Under the pieces are notes generated by a model that worked only from the letters and a program-made list of their open reading frames with translations, was not told the origin of the DNA and ran no database searches. Of a stretch of DNA of 32,004 nucleotides, positions 21,066-29,576 are shown in pieces. Source of the DNA: Gemmatimonadota bacterium (lineage in GTDB: Bacteria; Gemmatimonadota; Gemmatimonadetes; Gemmatimonadales; GWC2-71-9); contig JAEUJH010000181.1 of assembly GCA_016794825.1 (NCBI GenBank), positions 1-32,004 of the forward strand, given 5' to 3'. A program made the translations under genes and the position numbers. Every line of letters begins with the position of its first letter. Position 1 is the stretch's first letter.

Positions 21066-22166
21066 TCAGCGCCGGGTCAGCGGAAGGACTTCCTCGACCA
21101 GCGTGACCAGCAGGCGGCCGGGCTCCTCGAACATCGAGAAGTGGCCGCTTTTTTCGAACACGATCAGCCGCTTCGACGGAGCCGAGAGGCGTTCGAAGTA
21201 GGCCTCGACCGGTTCGAGCGGGGTGTGAAGGTCGAGCCGCCCCATCAGGAAGACGACCGGAACCCGATAGGCGGGAGCCTCGACGACCAAGTCGCGCCGG
21301 ATCAGGTCCCGGAGCAGGAACGGCTGCGCCCACTGGGTCGCGTCCCGTTGGGCCGCGAGATCCGCGTCGGTGTACTCGGGCGCCCAGTCGGCCAGCGCGT
21401 TGTATAGCGCCAGATCCTTCCGTCCGTACCAGCCGCCGTCATAAGCTCTGGCCCACTTCCGCACGACGCCCGCTCCCGGCAGGAGCCGTTCGCCGCGGAC
21501 CCCCGGATACGGCGCCAGCGCCTCGAGTTCCCGGACCGCTTCGGCATTGCCCGCCTTTCGAGCCAGTTCCAGGGTCCGCTCGTACGCAACTCGCTCGGCA
21601 GCCGCATTCACCGTTTGGCCCAGTCCCACGAAGGCATGGACCCGCTCGGGCGCCCGAACGGCCATGCGGGCGCCGACCGCGGTTCCCCACGACCAGCCCA
21701 TGACCACGACTTTCTCTTGTCCGAGGCGGCGGCGGAGGTGATCGACGACGGCCAGGCCATCTTCAACGATCCGATCGAGGGTCATGGTGCCCGCCATTCG
21801 GTCGCGATCCGCCTTGGGAAACGCGCTCTTTCCGGTGCCTCGCTGGTCCCATTGGACCACGGTGAAGTAGTCCTCCCAGGGGCGCTGGAACGCCCAACTG
21901 ATCGGCATCGTGGGATTGGCGGGGCCGCCGTGCACGAAGAGGAGGATCGGGTTGGTGCGGTCGCGGCCGCGAATGGTGATGGCCTGCCGGGTCTCGCCGA
22001 TGGTGACAAACTCGAGGGTATCGATCCCCTCGGGGTTGGTGTTCTTGACCAGATCGGCCACTCGGGCCACGATCTCCCGGCGCCCGGAGGGCCCGGGCTG
22101 CGAGGCACACCCTGCGACCCCGAGCACCGCGACCCCGATCAGACACCGCGTCGTCCGGGCGATCAT
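21066..22166 (-). CDS. Alpha/beta-hydrolase lipoprotein, proline-iminopeptidase-like
   Basis: A 366-residue protein with a lipoprotein signal (VAGC, Cys20). The alpha/beta-hydrolase core resembles prolyl iminopeptidases: oxyanion motif HGGPANP (79-85), WDQRGTGKS (106-114), nucleophile Ser159 in GWSWG, acid Asp312 in GRLDLHTP, and His342 in SGHF. It would hydrolyse N-terminal prolyl or related bonds, or small esters, in the envelope. The ATG at 22164-22166 overlaps the upstream esterase stop as ATGA, showing translational coupling, so the two hydrolases probably act on the same substrate pool. Longer in-frame extension to 23033 overlaps the esterase and is a shadow. Confidence 0.88.
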   Translation of the reverse strand: MIARTTRCLIGVAVLGVAGCASQPGPSGRREIVARVADLVKNTNPEGIDTLEFVTIGETRQAITIRGRDRTNPILLFVHGGPANPTMPISWAFQRPWEDYFTVVQWDQRGTGKSAFPKADRDRMAGTMTLDRIVEDGLAVVDHLRRRLGQEKVVVMGWSWGTAVGARMAVRAPERVHAFVGLGQTVNAAAERVAYERTLELARKAGNAEAVRELEALAPYPGVRGERLLPGAGVVRKWARAYDGGWYGRKDLALYNALADWAPEYTDADLAAQRDATQWAQPFLLRDLIRRDLVVEAPAYRVPVVFLMGRLDLHTPLEPVEAYFERLSAPSKRLIVFEKSGHFSMFEEPGRLLVTLVEEVLPLTRR

Positions 22167-23779
22167 CGCCGATCTCCGGCAGCCGCCCGATCGATGGTTG
22201 CCGCCACCTGCCGCACCAGATCCGCCCAGGTCCAGGCGTGCCACGAGTGGCCCTTCATCGGCCGCCCGTAGGTGAACTCCGCCTCGTAGTGCGGGTTGGT
22301 AGTCTGCTTCAGGAACGCCTCGAACTGATAGACGGCCAGGTTGAGGTAGAAGTCGTCCATGTCGCCCGAAAAGAAGTGGAGCTTGCCGATCAGTTTCGGG
22401 CCCAGGGTGGCCCAGTGTTTGGCCGCGTACGCGCGCAGATCGTACCCCTGATCGCGCATGTAGTGGGCCACCTCGCGGTCGATCGCGCCGGTCCGCTTGT
22501 CCCAGAGCGCCTTCGGATACCCATCCGGCCCCACCGGTCCATACACGGCCTCCCATCCCTCGAGCTGGAACCCCGAGCGGCCCTTCGAACCGAGCACCGC
22601 TTCGAACCGGCTCAACTCCCGCACCGTCCAGACTACCTGACCCTCCACGGTCCGGCGGAACGGACGCTCGAATCGGCCGAACGGGCCGAGCGGCTGGGAG
22701 AACGCGTTGCTGTCGGCATAGATGTCGACCAGCTGGTACCGGCGGAAGTCGATCGGATCGGGCTGGAGCACCCAGGCGCCGCCGAAATGGTCCGGGTAGT
22801 GGAGCTGGAGCGCCAGGCTCTGCCAGCCGCTGGTCGAGGCGCCCTCGAGGTGGCGGGCATAGGGCCGCCCGATCATCCGGAACCGGCGTTCGAGTTCCGG
22901 GATCACGTCCTCGACGATCGCGTCGCCGTAGGGACCGTTGTTGGCCGAGTTGATCGAGTAGGAGTCGGGGAAGTACGGCGTCTGCTGTTCGAGCGTCACC
23001 GCGATGAGGCGGGGGAAGTCGTCGGCCCGCCATGCCTTCTGGAAATCGAACCCGGTCTCCACCCCGGTCACCGGGTTGATCTGCCCGATGTTCCGGCCGA
23101 CCGAGTCGGTCCGGAACTGGAACGGAACTCCGTGCCCGAGCGCGTAGAGCGTCGGATACCGACGGTCGGGATTCCGGTCGTAGTCACGGGGCAACAGCAC
23201 CGTGGCGTGCACGAACACGGGCCGGCCCCAGAATCGGGTCAGCCGCTCGCTCTGGATGGTGACGTGTTTGAGCCACTCGGTATCGGTCGGCGGTGGCTCC
23301 GCCGGGATCGTCCTGGCGATCGCGAGGCGAATGACCGCGCCGGGCCGAATGGTCACCGTCACCGGTTCGCTCAGGAGGTTGCCGGGCGCCGCGTTGAACG
23401 GAGCCACTCGACCGTCGTTGAACGGGACCCAGATCGTGTGACCGTCGGCCCTGGTCACCTTGGTGTATCGGTGGATCAATGCCTGGACGACGTACTCGCC
23501 CGGAGGCAGTTCGGTCAGGGTCATCGGATACGAATCGGCCCGGCCGTCCACGACCGCCACCCGGCCCGGCGCCTGCTCTTCGAGGTCGACCCCGAAGATG
23601 GCCGGGCCGGACGGAGACACGGTCAGCCGAGGCTCCGGCTCGGCGCGCTTCGCGACGATCACGATCAGCCGGCCGGTCACCGGCCCGGCGTGGACCGCGG
23701 CCGGGATGGTCACCTCGAACCGGGGTGAAGCTTGCGGGGCGTGAACCGGCGCGGTCGCGAGGAGGAGAGCGAGGACCAT
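22163..23779 (-). CDS. Secreted putative esterase (esterase D / enterochelin-esterase fold)
   Basis: A 538-residue exported protein with a short signal peptide (about 1-14, VHA-PQ). Residues about 20-160 form a beta-rich N-terminal region; residues about 185-530 form an alpha/beta-hydrolase of the putative esterase type. The nucleophile region reads EGASTSGW (312-319), with Ser315 the likely nucleophile and Ser317 where Gly is usual. A Met-Asp-Asp in SGDMDDFY and His in KGHSWHAW near the C-terminus could complete the triad. The ATG at 23777-23779 has no good ribosome site but is followed by a signal peptide; the -10 candidate TAAGAT (23811-23806) lies just upstream. It is the first gene of a coupled two-gene unit. 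Confidence 0.82.
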   Translation of the reverse strand: MVLALLLATAPVHAPQASPRFEVTIPAAVHAGPVTGRLIVIVAKRAEPEPRLTVSPSGPAIFGVDLEEQAPGRVAVVDGRADSYPMTLTELPPGEYVVQALIHRYTKVTRADGHTIWVPFNDGRVAPFNAAPGNLLSEPVTVTIRPGAVIRLAIARTIPAEPPPTDTEWLKHVTIQSERLTRFWGRPVFVHATVLLPRDYDRNPDRRYPTLYALGHGVPFQFRTDSVGRNIGQINPVTGVETGFDFQKAWRADDFPRLIAVTLEQQTPYFPDSYSINSANNGPYGDAIVEDVIPELERRFRMIGRPYARHLEGASTSGWQSLALQLHYPDHFGGAWVLQPDPIDFRRYQLVDIYADSNAFSQPLGPFGRFERPFRRTVEGQVVWTVRELSRFEAVLGSKGRSGFQLEGWEAVYGPVGPDGYPKALWDKRTGAIDREVAHYMRDQGYDLRAYAAKHWATLGPKLIGKLHFFSGDMDDFYLNLAVYQFEAFLKQTTNPHYEAEFTYGRPMKGHSWHAWTWADLVRQVAATIDRAAAGDRR

Positions 23780-23805
23780 GGGTCGGGTGGGGTGGAAGGT
23801 GCTTG

Positions 23806-23811
23806 ATCTTA
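23806..23811 (-). promoter_or_regulatory. -10 candidate for the esterase gene
   Basis: TAAGAT on the minus strand would start transcription near 23799, giving a leader of about 20 bases. No good -35 is seen. It lies back to back with the plus-strand promoter at 23841-23870. Confidence 0.3.
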
Positions 23812-23840
23812 ACCCGGCACCGGCCCGGAACCGCACCTCC

Positions 23841-23870
23841 TTGATCCCCGCCGCCCTGCGACCGTACCTT
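23841..23870 (+). promoter_or_regulatory. Promoter of the Big2/LVIVD protein gene
   Basis: TTGATC (23841-23846) and TACCTT (23865-23870) have an 18-base spacer. The transcript would start near 23877, 28 bases before the ATG. The same -10 sequence occurs at 31951-31956. Confidence 0.45.
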
Positions 23871-23904
23871 CTCGAACCCCCACAGCCTCAGCTCGGAGCA
23901 CTCG

Positions 23905-25839
23905 ATGTCCTATCGCGCCTTGCTCGCCATGTGTCTGATTGCCGCCCCGGCCGCGGCTCAGACTCCCGCCCCCGGACTGGAACTGGTGCCGGCTCGGGCC
24001 CGCGTCGTGGCCGGCCAGGAATTCCGGTTCGAACTCCGAGCCGCCGGCGGCGGCGCCGTGACGGGCGCCCAGTGGCTGATCGGTCCGTTCGATGTGGCCT
24101 CGGTCAGCCAGGCCGGGATCGTGCGCGGACTCCGACACGGCACCGCCACGCTCGTCGTCCGGTCCGGCGGCAAGACCGTCACCGCGGAGATCGTCGTGGA
24201 GCCCAAGGGTCCGGCGACCGTTTCCGTGACCGCGGAGCCAGCCGAGGTGGTGCCGGGCGGCGTGACGGTGGTGACGGCGCTGCCCTACACCGCCGATCGC
24301 GACCCGCTCACCGGGCATGCCGTGACGTTCCGCTCGACGGCCCCGCGGATCGCCACCGTCGACGCCGCCGGCGTCGTGGTCGGCCGGGTCGCCGGGCAGA
24401 CCACGATCGTGGCCGAAGCGGGTGGTGCCCGGGGCGAAGTGACGATCCGGGTGGTGCCTAACCGGGTGGCTCGACTCGAGGTGACCGGTCCAGGGTCGGC
24501 TCGGACCGGCGACGTGGTCCGGTTCACGGCCCGGCCGGCGGACGCGGGTGGCCGGGCGGTCGAACGCGCCCCGGTGCGCTGGAGCATCGATCGCGACGGC
24601 GCCACGGTCTATCCGGACGGCGGCTTCGTGGCCGAACGGCCGGGCACGTACGTGGTGACGGGCGTCGTCGGCACGGTCGCGGCCTCGGCGCCGATCACGG
24701 TGGCGCAGCGGACCCACGACCGGACCTTCGAGATCGCCGGCTCGGCTACCTATGGCCACCTCCAGGCCGCCGAGCACTGGGCCGTCAACGACGTGCTCTA
24801 CGTGACGACCATCGCCGACCGGCTCTATACCTACGACATCTCGAATCCGGCCAACCCGCGGCTCACCGATTCGCTGATGGTCGACGCCCGGCTCATCAAC
24901 GACGTGTCGACCACGCCCGACGGGCGGATCGGTCTCATTACCCGGCAGCAGGCGTCGTCCCGCAAGAACGGCATCGTCTTCCTCGACCTGGCCGATCCGC
25001 TTCACCCCAAGGTGCTCTCGGAGTACACCGCCACCGTCTCCGGCGGCGTCCACAGCGCCTACATCGACAACCACTACGTCTACCTCAACGACGCCGACAC
25101 CCAGTCGATGCGGGTGATCAGCTTTGCCGACCCCCGCAATCCGCGCGAGGTCGGGCGCTGGCAGGTGGAGACCAGCGTGATGCGGACCACGGCTTCGGGC
25201 CAGGTCGAGGGCCGGTCGCTGCACGACCTCCAGGTCAAGGACGGGTTGGCGTACCTGGCGTACTGGAAGGACGGTCTGGTCATCCTCGACGTCGGCAACG
25301 GCATCAAGGGCGGCAGCCCTGAGAACCCCAAGTTCGTGAGTCAGTACACCTACAACCACGCCGATTTCTATCCGCCCGGGATGATCGCCGGCACCCACTC
25401 GGTGTTCCGCTACGGCAAGTACCTCGTCGTGGGCGACGAAGTGTTCCCCGGCTTCTTCGACCTCAATTCGCGGGAGCGGATCAAGACCCTGGGCCGGCTC
25501 CACATTCTCGACGTCACCAACGTCGAGCGCCCGGTCAAGGTGGCGGAGTACTCGGTCCCCAACGCGGGGTCGCACAACATGTGGGTCGAGGACGACGTGA
25601 TGTACGTCGGCAACTTCGAGGCGGGTGTCCGGGCCGTCGACCTGAGCGGCGAGCTGCGGGGCGACCTCTATGCCCAGGGCCGCGAGATCGGCTCGATCTG
25701 GACCGGCGCGTCCGGCGGCTACCGCGCCAACCTCCCGATGGCCTGGGGGGCCCAGCCGCACAAGGGTCACGTCTACGCCACCGACATCAACAGCGGCGTC
25801 TGGGTCGGGCGGCTCACGCCGAAGCGGCTGGTGCCGTAG
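23905..25839 (+). CDS. Secreted Big2-like / LVIVD-repeat beta-propeller protein
   Basis: A 644-residue exported protein with a signal peptide (about 1-18, AAA-QT). Residues about 24-270 contain three bacterial Ig-like (Big2-type) domains, each with the pattern of TVDAAGVVVGRVAGQTTIVAEA. Residues about 280-640 contain repeated LVIVD-type blades, visible as VLYVTTIADRLYTYDISNPANPRL, YVYLNDADTQSMRVISFADPRNPREV and LAYLAYWKDGLVILDVGNG, which form a beta-propeller. Such proteins are usually surface or extracellular and bind partners or glycans; no catalytic motif is evident. GGAG lies upstream of the ATG. The 193-base gap that follows separates it from the sensor kinase gene. Confidence 0.88.
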   Translation: MSYRALLAMCLIAAPAAAQTPAPGLELVPARARVVAGQEFRFELRAAGGGAVTGAQWLIGPFDVASVSQAGIVRGLRHGTATLVVRSGGKTVTAEIVVEPKGPATVSVTAEPAEVVPGGVTVVTALPYTADRDPLTGHAVTFRSTAPRIATVDAAGVVVGRVAGQTTIVAEAGGARGEVTIRVVPNRVARLEVTGPGSARTGDVVRFTARPADAGGRAVERAPVRWSIDRDGATVYPDGGFVAERPGTYVVTGVVGTVAASAPITVAQRTHDRTFEIAGSATYGHLQAAEHWAVNDVLYVTTIADRLYTYDISNPANPRLTDSLMVDARLINDVSTTPDGRIGLITRQQASSRKNGIVFLDLADPLHPKVLSEYTATVSGGVHSAYIDNHYVYLNDADTQSMRVISFADPRNPREVGRWQVETSVMRTTASGQVEGRSLHDLQVKDGLAYLAYWKDGLVILDVGNGIKGGSPENPKFVSQYTYNHADFYPPGMIAGTHSVFRYGKYLVVGDEVFPGFFDLNSRERIKTLGRLHILDVTNVERPVKVAEYSVPNAGSHNMWVEDDVMYVGNFEAGVRAVDLSGELRGDLYAQGREIGSIWTGASGGYRANLPMAWGAQPHKGHVYATDINSGVWVGRLTPKRLVP

Positions 25840-26032
25840 ACGGGCCATCCCGCCCACGAACGGTTCGCCCCCATGGGGGTCGGCCGGTCCCGACCCGCGG
25901 GCGGCCTCCCCCTGAAGGCGACGACTTTGTGCGGCACGGGGGTCAGGATTCCCGCCGGGCGTCCGTGGCCGACCAAGCGCGGCGGGTGAACGTCATGGCG
26001 AACGGCCCCGGCCACTACCTCAGCGGAGACCG

Positions 26033-27247
26033 ATGACCGACGGGTTCGAGTCAGCCCTTCTTCCCCCGCGCGCGGACCGGGCGAGCCCAACCCTGCCGGC
26101 GTACCGGTGGTCGGCGCTTCCGCCCGGTCAACGTGCGGGGATCCTGATCGGGTGGTCAGTCCTTGGACTGGTCGAAACGATCCGGGTCATTGGAAACCCG
26201 GCGGCACTCCAGGTCCCGAGCATCCCGTGGGACTATGCGGTGGTCGGCAACTTCCCGTGGTGGTTTGCCTGGGCCATCCTGACCCCGCTGGTCTTCCGGA
26301 CGGCCGACTGGCTCCGGCCCAACCCGGACCAGGGGCGGTGGCGCCTGTTGCTCCACCTGCCGGCGGCGGGGGCTATCATTGCCCTCCATCTGCCGATGGC
26401 CCTGTTCTTCTGGTTCTTCACGAACCCCCTGCCACAGGTTCGGCTCCAGGGATTCGGCCCGGCGATCGCCAACGCGGCGGGGGGATACCTCCTGATGGAA
26501 CTACTGGCGTACGCCGCCGCCGTGGGACTGTTCCACGCCATCGAGAATCACCGCAGGCTCACGTTCCGCGAGATCCAGACGGCCCGGTTCGCGGCCCGCG
26601 CGGCCGAACTCGAGACCGCGGCCAGCGAGGCCAGGCTCGAGGCCCTCCGGATGGAGCTCAACCCACACTTCCTGTTCAACGCCTTGAACGGCGTCGGGGG
26701 CCTGATCCGCTTGCGGGAACTGACCGCGGCCTCGCGGATGCTCTCCCGACTCGGCGATCTCCTGAGAGTATCGCTGAGCCTCGATCGATCGCCGCTGATC
26801 CCGCTCGAACGCGAACTCGCCAACTTGGAACTGTATCTCGACATCGAGCGCCAGCGGTTCCGGGATCGACTGACGGTCAGCTACTCGATTGCCGCCGAGA
26901 CCCAACCCCTGCTGGTACCGGTGCTCTGCCTCCAGCCCCTGGTCGAGAACGCGATTCGCCATGGGGTGTCGGCGGTCCCCGGGCCGGCGTCGATTCGGAT
27001 CGCGGCGGTGGTCGCCGACGGGTTCCTGGTCATTACGGTCAGCGACGATGGCCCGGGGTTCCCCGCGGGGCCATCCCGACCGGCCGGCATCGGGTTGGCA
27101 AACACGCGGGCCCGTTTGGCGCAGCTGTACGGCGATGAGGGGAGCCTCACGCTCGGTCCAGGCGGGGCGCGCGGCGCCGCGGTTTCGCTCCGGATCCCGA
27201 TCGATCGAGCGCTCGCCCCAGTGCCTCCAGCCGTCGGGGCGGCGTGA
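26033..27247 (+). CDS. LytS-type sensor histidine kinase
   Basis: A 404-residue inner-membrane kinase with about four helices in the first 170 residues (near 33-52, 70-90, 104-130 and 150-168) and no large periplasmic sensor domain. A coiled linker (about 172-205) leads to the His_kinase motif with His212 in NPHFLFNALN, and a HATPase_c domain with N-box (LVENAIRHG), DDGPGF and GIGLANTRARL. It would phosphorylate the LytTR regulator whose gene starts 4 bases after its stop. GGAG precedes the ATG. The signal sensed is unknown; a membrane-state or small hydrophobic ligand input is an inference from the compact membrane region. Confidence 0.92.
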   Translation: MTDGFESALLPPRADRASPTLPAYRWSALPPGQRAGILIGWSVLGLVETIRVIGNPAALQVPSIPWDYAVVGNFPWWFAWAILTPLVFRTADWLRPNPDQGRWRLLLHLPAAGAIIALHLPMALFFWFFTNPLPQVRLQGFGPAIANAAGGYLLMELLAYAAAVGLFHAIENHRRLTFREIQTARFAARAAELETAASEARLEALRMELNPHFLFNALNGVGGLIRLRELTAASRMLSRLGDLLRVSLSLDRSPLIPLERELANLELYLDIERQRFRDRLTVSYSIAAETQPLLVPVLCLQPLVENAIRHGVSAVPGPASIRIAAVVADGFLVITVSDDGPGFPAGPSRPAGIGLANTRARLAQLYGDEGSLTLGPGGARGAAVSLRIPIDRALAPVPPAVGAA

Positions 27248-27251
27248 CGCC

Positions 27252-28037
27252 ATGACGCTCCGTGCCGTCATCGTCGACGACGAGCCGCTTGCCCGAGCGG
27301 CCCTTCGGAGTGCCCTCGGTGCGGAGAGCGGCGTCGAGATCGTCGCCGAAAGCGGCGACGGTCCGCAGGCGGTGGTCGACATCCGTCGCCACCGCCCCGA
27401 CCTGGTCCTTCTCGACGTCCAGATGCCCGGTCTCGACGGATTCGGCGTCCTGAGCCAGATCCCGGCCGACGACCTTCCAGCCGTCATCTTCGTCACGGCG
27501 TACGATCAATTCGCGCTCAAGGCGTTCGGCGTTCACGCCGTCGATTATCTGCTCAAGCCGATCGACGACCAGCGCCTCCATGAAGCCGTGGACCAGGTCC
27601 GGGCCCGAGCCGATGCCGAGCGTCTTGGCGATGCTCGATCGCGGCTCGCGGCCTTGCTCGAGGAACTCGACCCGGCGGCCTCGGCCGGGGCGCGCCCGAC
27701 GACGCGACCGGCTCGCCGGGTGCTGGTCCGGGACCCGCACGACGTCTATCGCTTTCAGCGGCTCGACGAGGTGTTCTGGATTGGCGCCGCCGGCAACAAC
27801 GTTCGGTTCCACACCGAGAAGGAGACCCACGAGGTCCGGATGACCTTGCGCGACCTGGTACCGCAGCTCGATCCGGCCGTCTTCCGTCGGATCCACCGAT
27901 CCACCGTCGTGAACCTCAACGCCATTCGGGAGATCCAGCCCTGGTTCGCCGGTGACTGCCTGGTCGTGCTTCGCAACGGACATCAGCTCAAGATGAGCCG
28001 GACCTACCGACAGCAGTTGATCCAACCCCTGGCCTGA
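27252..28037 (+). CDS. LytTR-family response regulator
   Basis: A 261-residue transcription factor with an N-terminal receiver (about 1-120: acidic pocket Asp9-Asp10, phospho-acceptor Asp55, Thr82, Lys102) and a C-terminal LytTR DNA-binding domain (about 155-258: VFWIGAAGNNVRFH, FRRIHRSTVVNLNAI). LytTR proteins bind pairs of direct-repeat sites. The ATG lies 4 bases after the kinase stop, without a clear ribosome site, so it should be coupled to the kinase. Targets cannot be assigned; no obvious paired LytTR site was seen nearby. Longer in-frame codons from 26889 overlap the kinase and are rejected. Confidence 0.93.
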   Translation: MTLRAVIVDDEPLARAALRSALGAESGVEIVAESGDGPQAVVDIRRHRPDLVLLDVQMPGLDGFGVLSQIPADDLPAVIFVTAYDQFALKAFGVHAVDYLLKPIDDQRLHEAVDQVRARADAERLGDARSRLAALLEELDPAASAGARPTTRPARRVLVRDPHDVYRFQRLDEVFWIGAAGNNVRFHTEKETHEVRMTLRDLVPQLDPAVFRRIHRSTVVNLNAIREIQPWFAGDCLVVLRNGHQLKMSRTYRQQLIQPLA

Positions 28038-28043
28038 CGAGTG

Positions 28044-28067
28044 CCGCGGCCTGTCTCGCTGCCGCGG
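28044..28067. terminator. Weak hairpin between convergent genes
   Basis: CCGCGGC (28044-28050) pairs with GCCGCGG (28061-28067), a 7-pair stem with a 10-base loop, in the 42-base gap between the response regulator and the amidohydrolase gene. Confidence 0.35.
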
Positions 28068-28079
28068 GCCCGACGGCGA

Positions 28080-29321
28080 TCACTGGGTCCGAAAGCCCGC
28101 CAGTTCGGCGCCGCTGTACCACCGGCCGCCAGTGAGCATCCCCAGGGGGCGGCTGAGCACGCTCAGATCGATGCGGGGATCGGCGGCCAGTAGCACGAAC
28201 GACGCCTCTCGGCCGACAGCCACGACACCGGCATCGCGGCCCAGGAATTCCGCCCCGCCCTCGGTGGCCATCCGGAGCGTCTCGGTCACCGGAATCCCTG
28301 CGGCCACGAACTCCCGGATTTCCTCGATCAACGAAGCGCCCGGCGCGACCACGCCGATCCCGGCATCACTGCCCACGAGCAGCCGCGCCCCCGCGGCATG
28401 GAGCGCCGCCACCATGGCGCGCCGGTTCGCGACGATGGCGCCCGCCTCGGTGGGCCAGTTCCGTCGCGCCAGGGCGCCGGTGATGGCGAGGGTCGGCGTG
28501 TTCCCCACCCCCGCCGCCGCGGTGGCCGCGGCAAGCGCCGGCATCCGGGCCCGATCGACCGCGGCCCAGCCGGCCGGGTTGGGGCCTGGGCGACCGGCCA
28601 GGGCCGCTTCGTATCCGCTCAGATGTTCGATCGAGCGCTGGCCGAATCGAAGGGCCTCCTCCAGGTCAACCGCGAACGGCACATGCCCTACCACCGGGAT
28701 GCCCCGGCGGGCCGCTTCCGTGACCAGGGCACGATAGCTGGCGAGCGACAGTCGATCGTAGACCTTGAGATACGACCATCCTTCGTCGACGGCCCGCGCC
28801 ACGGCCGCCGCCGCGTCGGCGGGGTCGAGTACCATCCGAGTCCGCGGCCAACTGGCCGGCGAGCCGTCGTGGCCCGGGCTGGCCAATACCATCCTTGGCC
28901 CGACGTCGGCGCCGCGTTCGACTCCCTCGGCCAGGCGCTGCTGATCCGGCGTGCCCCACATGACCCGCACCAGCCCGATCCCGTGGCCGAGATAGACATG
29001 CCGGCCACCGACCACATCATGGGCGTGAAGGTCGACCAAGGCAGGCATCAGGATCGCGCCGTCGCCATCGACCCGCTCAGCCCCGGCGGGAATGACCACG
29101 GCGGCCGGATTCCCGACGGCGGTGATCCGCCCAGCCTCGACGACCACGGTGTGCCCAACCCGAAGCGCGTTGGCCCGCAGGTCGAGAATGGTGACGTTGG
29201 AAACCGCCAAAGCTGCGACGGGGCGCCCCTCGTGACCAGAGCCGCCGGTGCCGGCCGCCGGATCGCACCCGCTGGCGGCGGCCGCGACGAGCCACGTGGA
29301 GAACACAACCGATTCTCGCAT
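28080..29321 (-). CDS. Amidohydrolase lipoprotein, imidazolonepropionase-like
   Basis: A 413-residue protein with a lipoprotein-like signal (AASGC, Cys19). The amidohydrolase metal set is complete: HAH at 99-101, Lys186 in YLKVYD (likely carboxylated), His213 in VGHVPF, His233 in IEHLSG, and Asp319 in LLVGSDAG. It should hydrolyse an amide or cyclic amide bond in the envelope; the substrate is unknown. Unlike the propeller fusion at 4559-7822, no metal ligand is missing. The ATG at 29319-29321 has no ribosome site, but TATGCT (29333-29328) lies 6 bases upstream, which would make the transcript leaderless. It is divergent from the two-domain lipoprotein gene. Confidence 0.87.
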   Translation of the reverse strand: MRESVVFSTWLVAAAASGCDPAAGTGGSGHEGRPVAALAVSNVTILDLRANALRVGHTVVVEAGRITAVGNPAAVVIPAGAERVDGDGAILMPALVDLHAHDVVGGRHVYLGHGIGLVRVMWGTPDQQRLAEGVERGADVGPRMVLASPGHDGSPASWPRTRMVLDPADAAAAVARAVDEGWSYLKVYDRLSLASYRALVTEAARRGIPVVGHVPFAVDLEEALRFGQRSIEHLSGYEAALAGRPGPNPAGWAAVDRARMPALAAATAAAGVGNTPTLAITGALARRNWPTEAGAIVANRRAMVAALHAAGARLLVGSDAGIGVVAPGASLIEEIREFVAAGIPVTETLRMATEGGAEFLGRDAGVVAVGREASFVLLAADPRIDLSVLSRPLGMLTGGRWYSGAELAGFRTQ

Positions 29322-29327
29322 GGTCGC

Positions 29328-29333
29328 AGCATA
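29328..29333 (-). promoter_or_regulatory. -10 box placed for a leaderless amidohydrolase transcript
   Basis: TATGCT on the minus strand ends 6 bases before the ATG at 29321, so the A of the start codon falls at the expected transcription start. No good -35 was found at 16-18 bases. Confidence 0.35.
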
Positions 29334-29576
29334 GCGACCGACCGGCCCGCGCCCGCGTCACGGGGGACGAGGCGTAACCGGCCGGGGCGACCCGTCGCTG
29401 CCGACGCCCCTCGCACCGCGCGGCTGATGGCCCTTCGGCACGACTCATCCCGACCGAGCGCGTTCGGCCCCAAGCAGCGGGCCGACCGCGACTGTCGCTT
29501 CCAGCTTGTCGGACCGCCCCGCCTTTCGACCAAGGCGAATGCCGGCGCGGCGGACGACCCCTTCCGGAGGATACCG

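Noticed and set aside
23809-25857. 682-residue minus-strand open frame over the Big2/LVIVD gene
   Set aside because: Composition (His, Arg, Asp, Gly, Val) is that of a reverse shadow, and the plus strand encodes clear domains.
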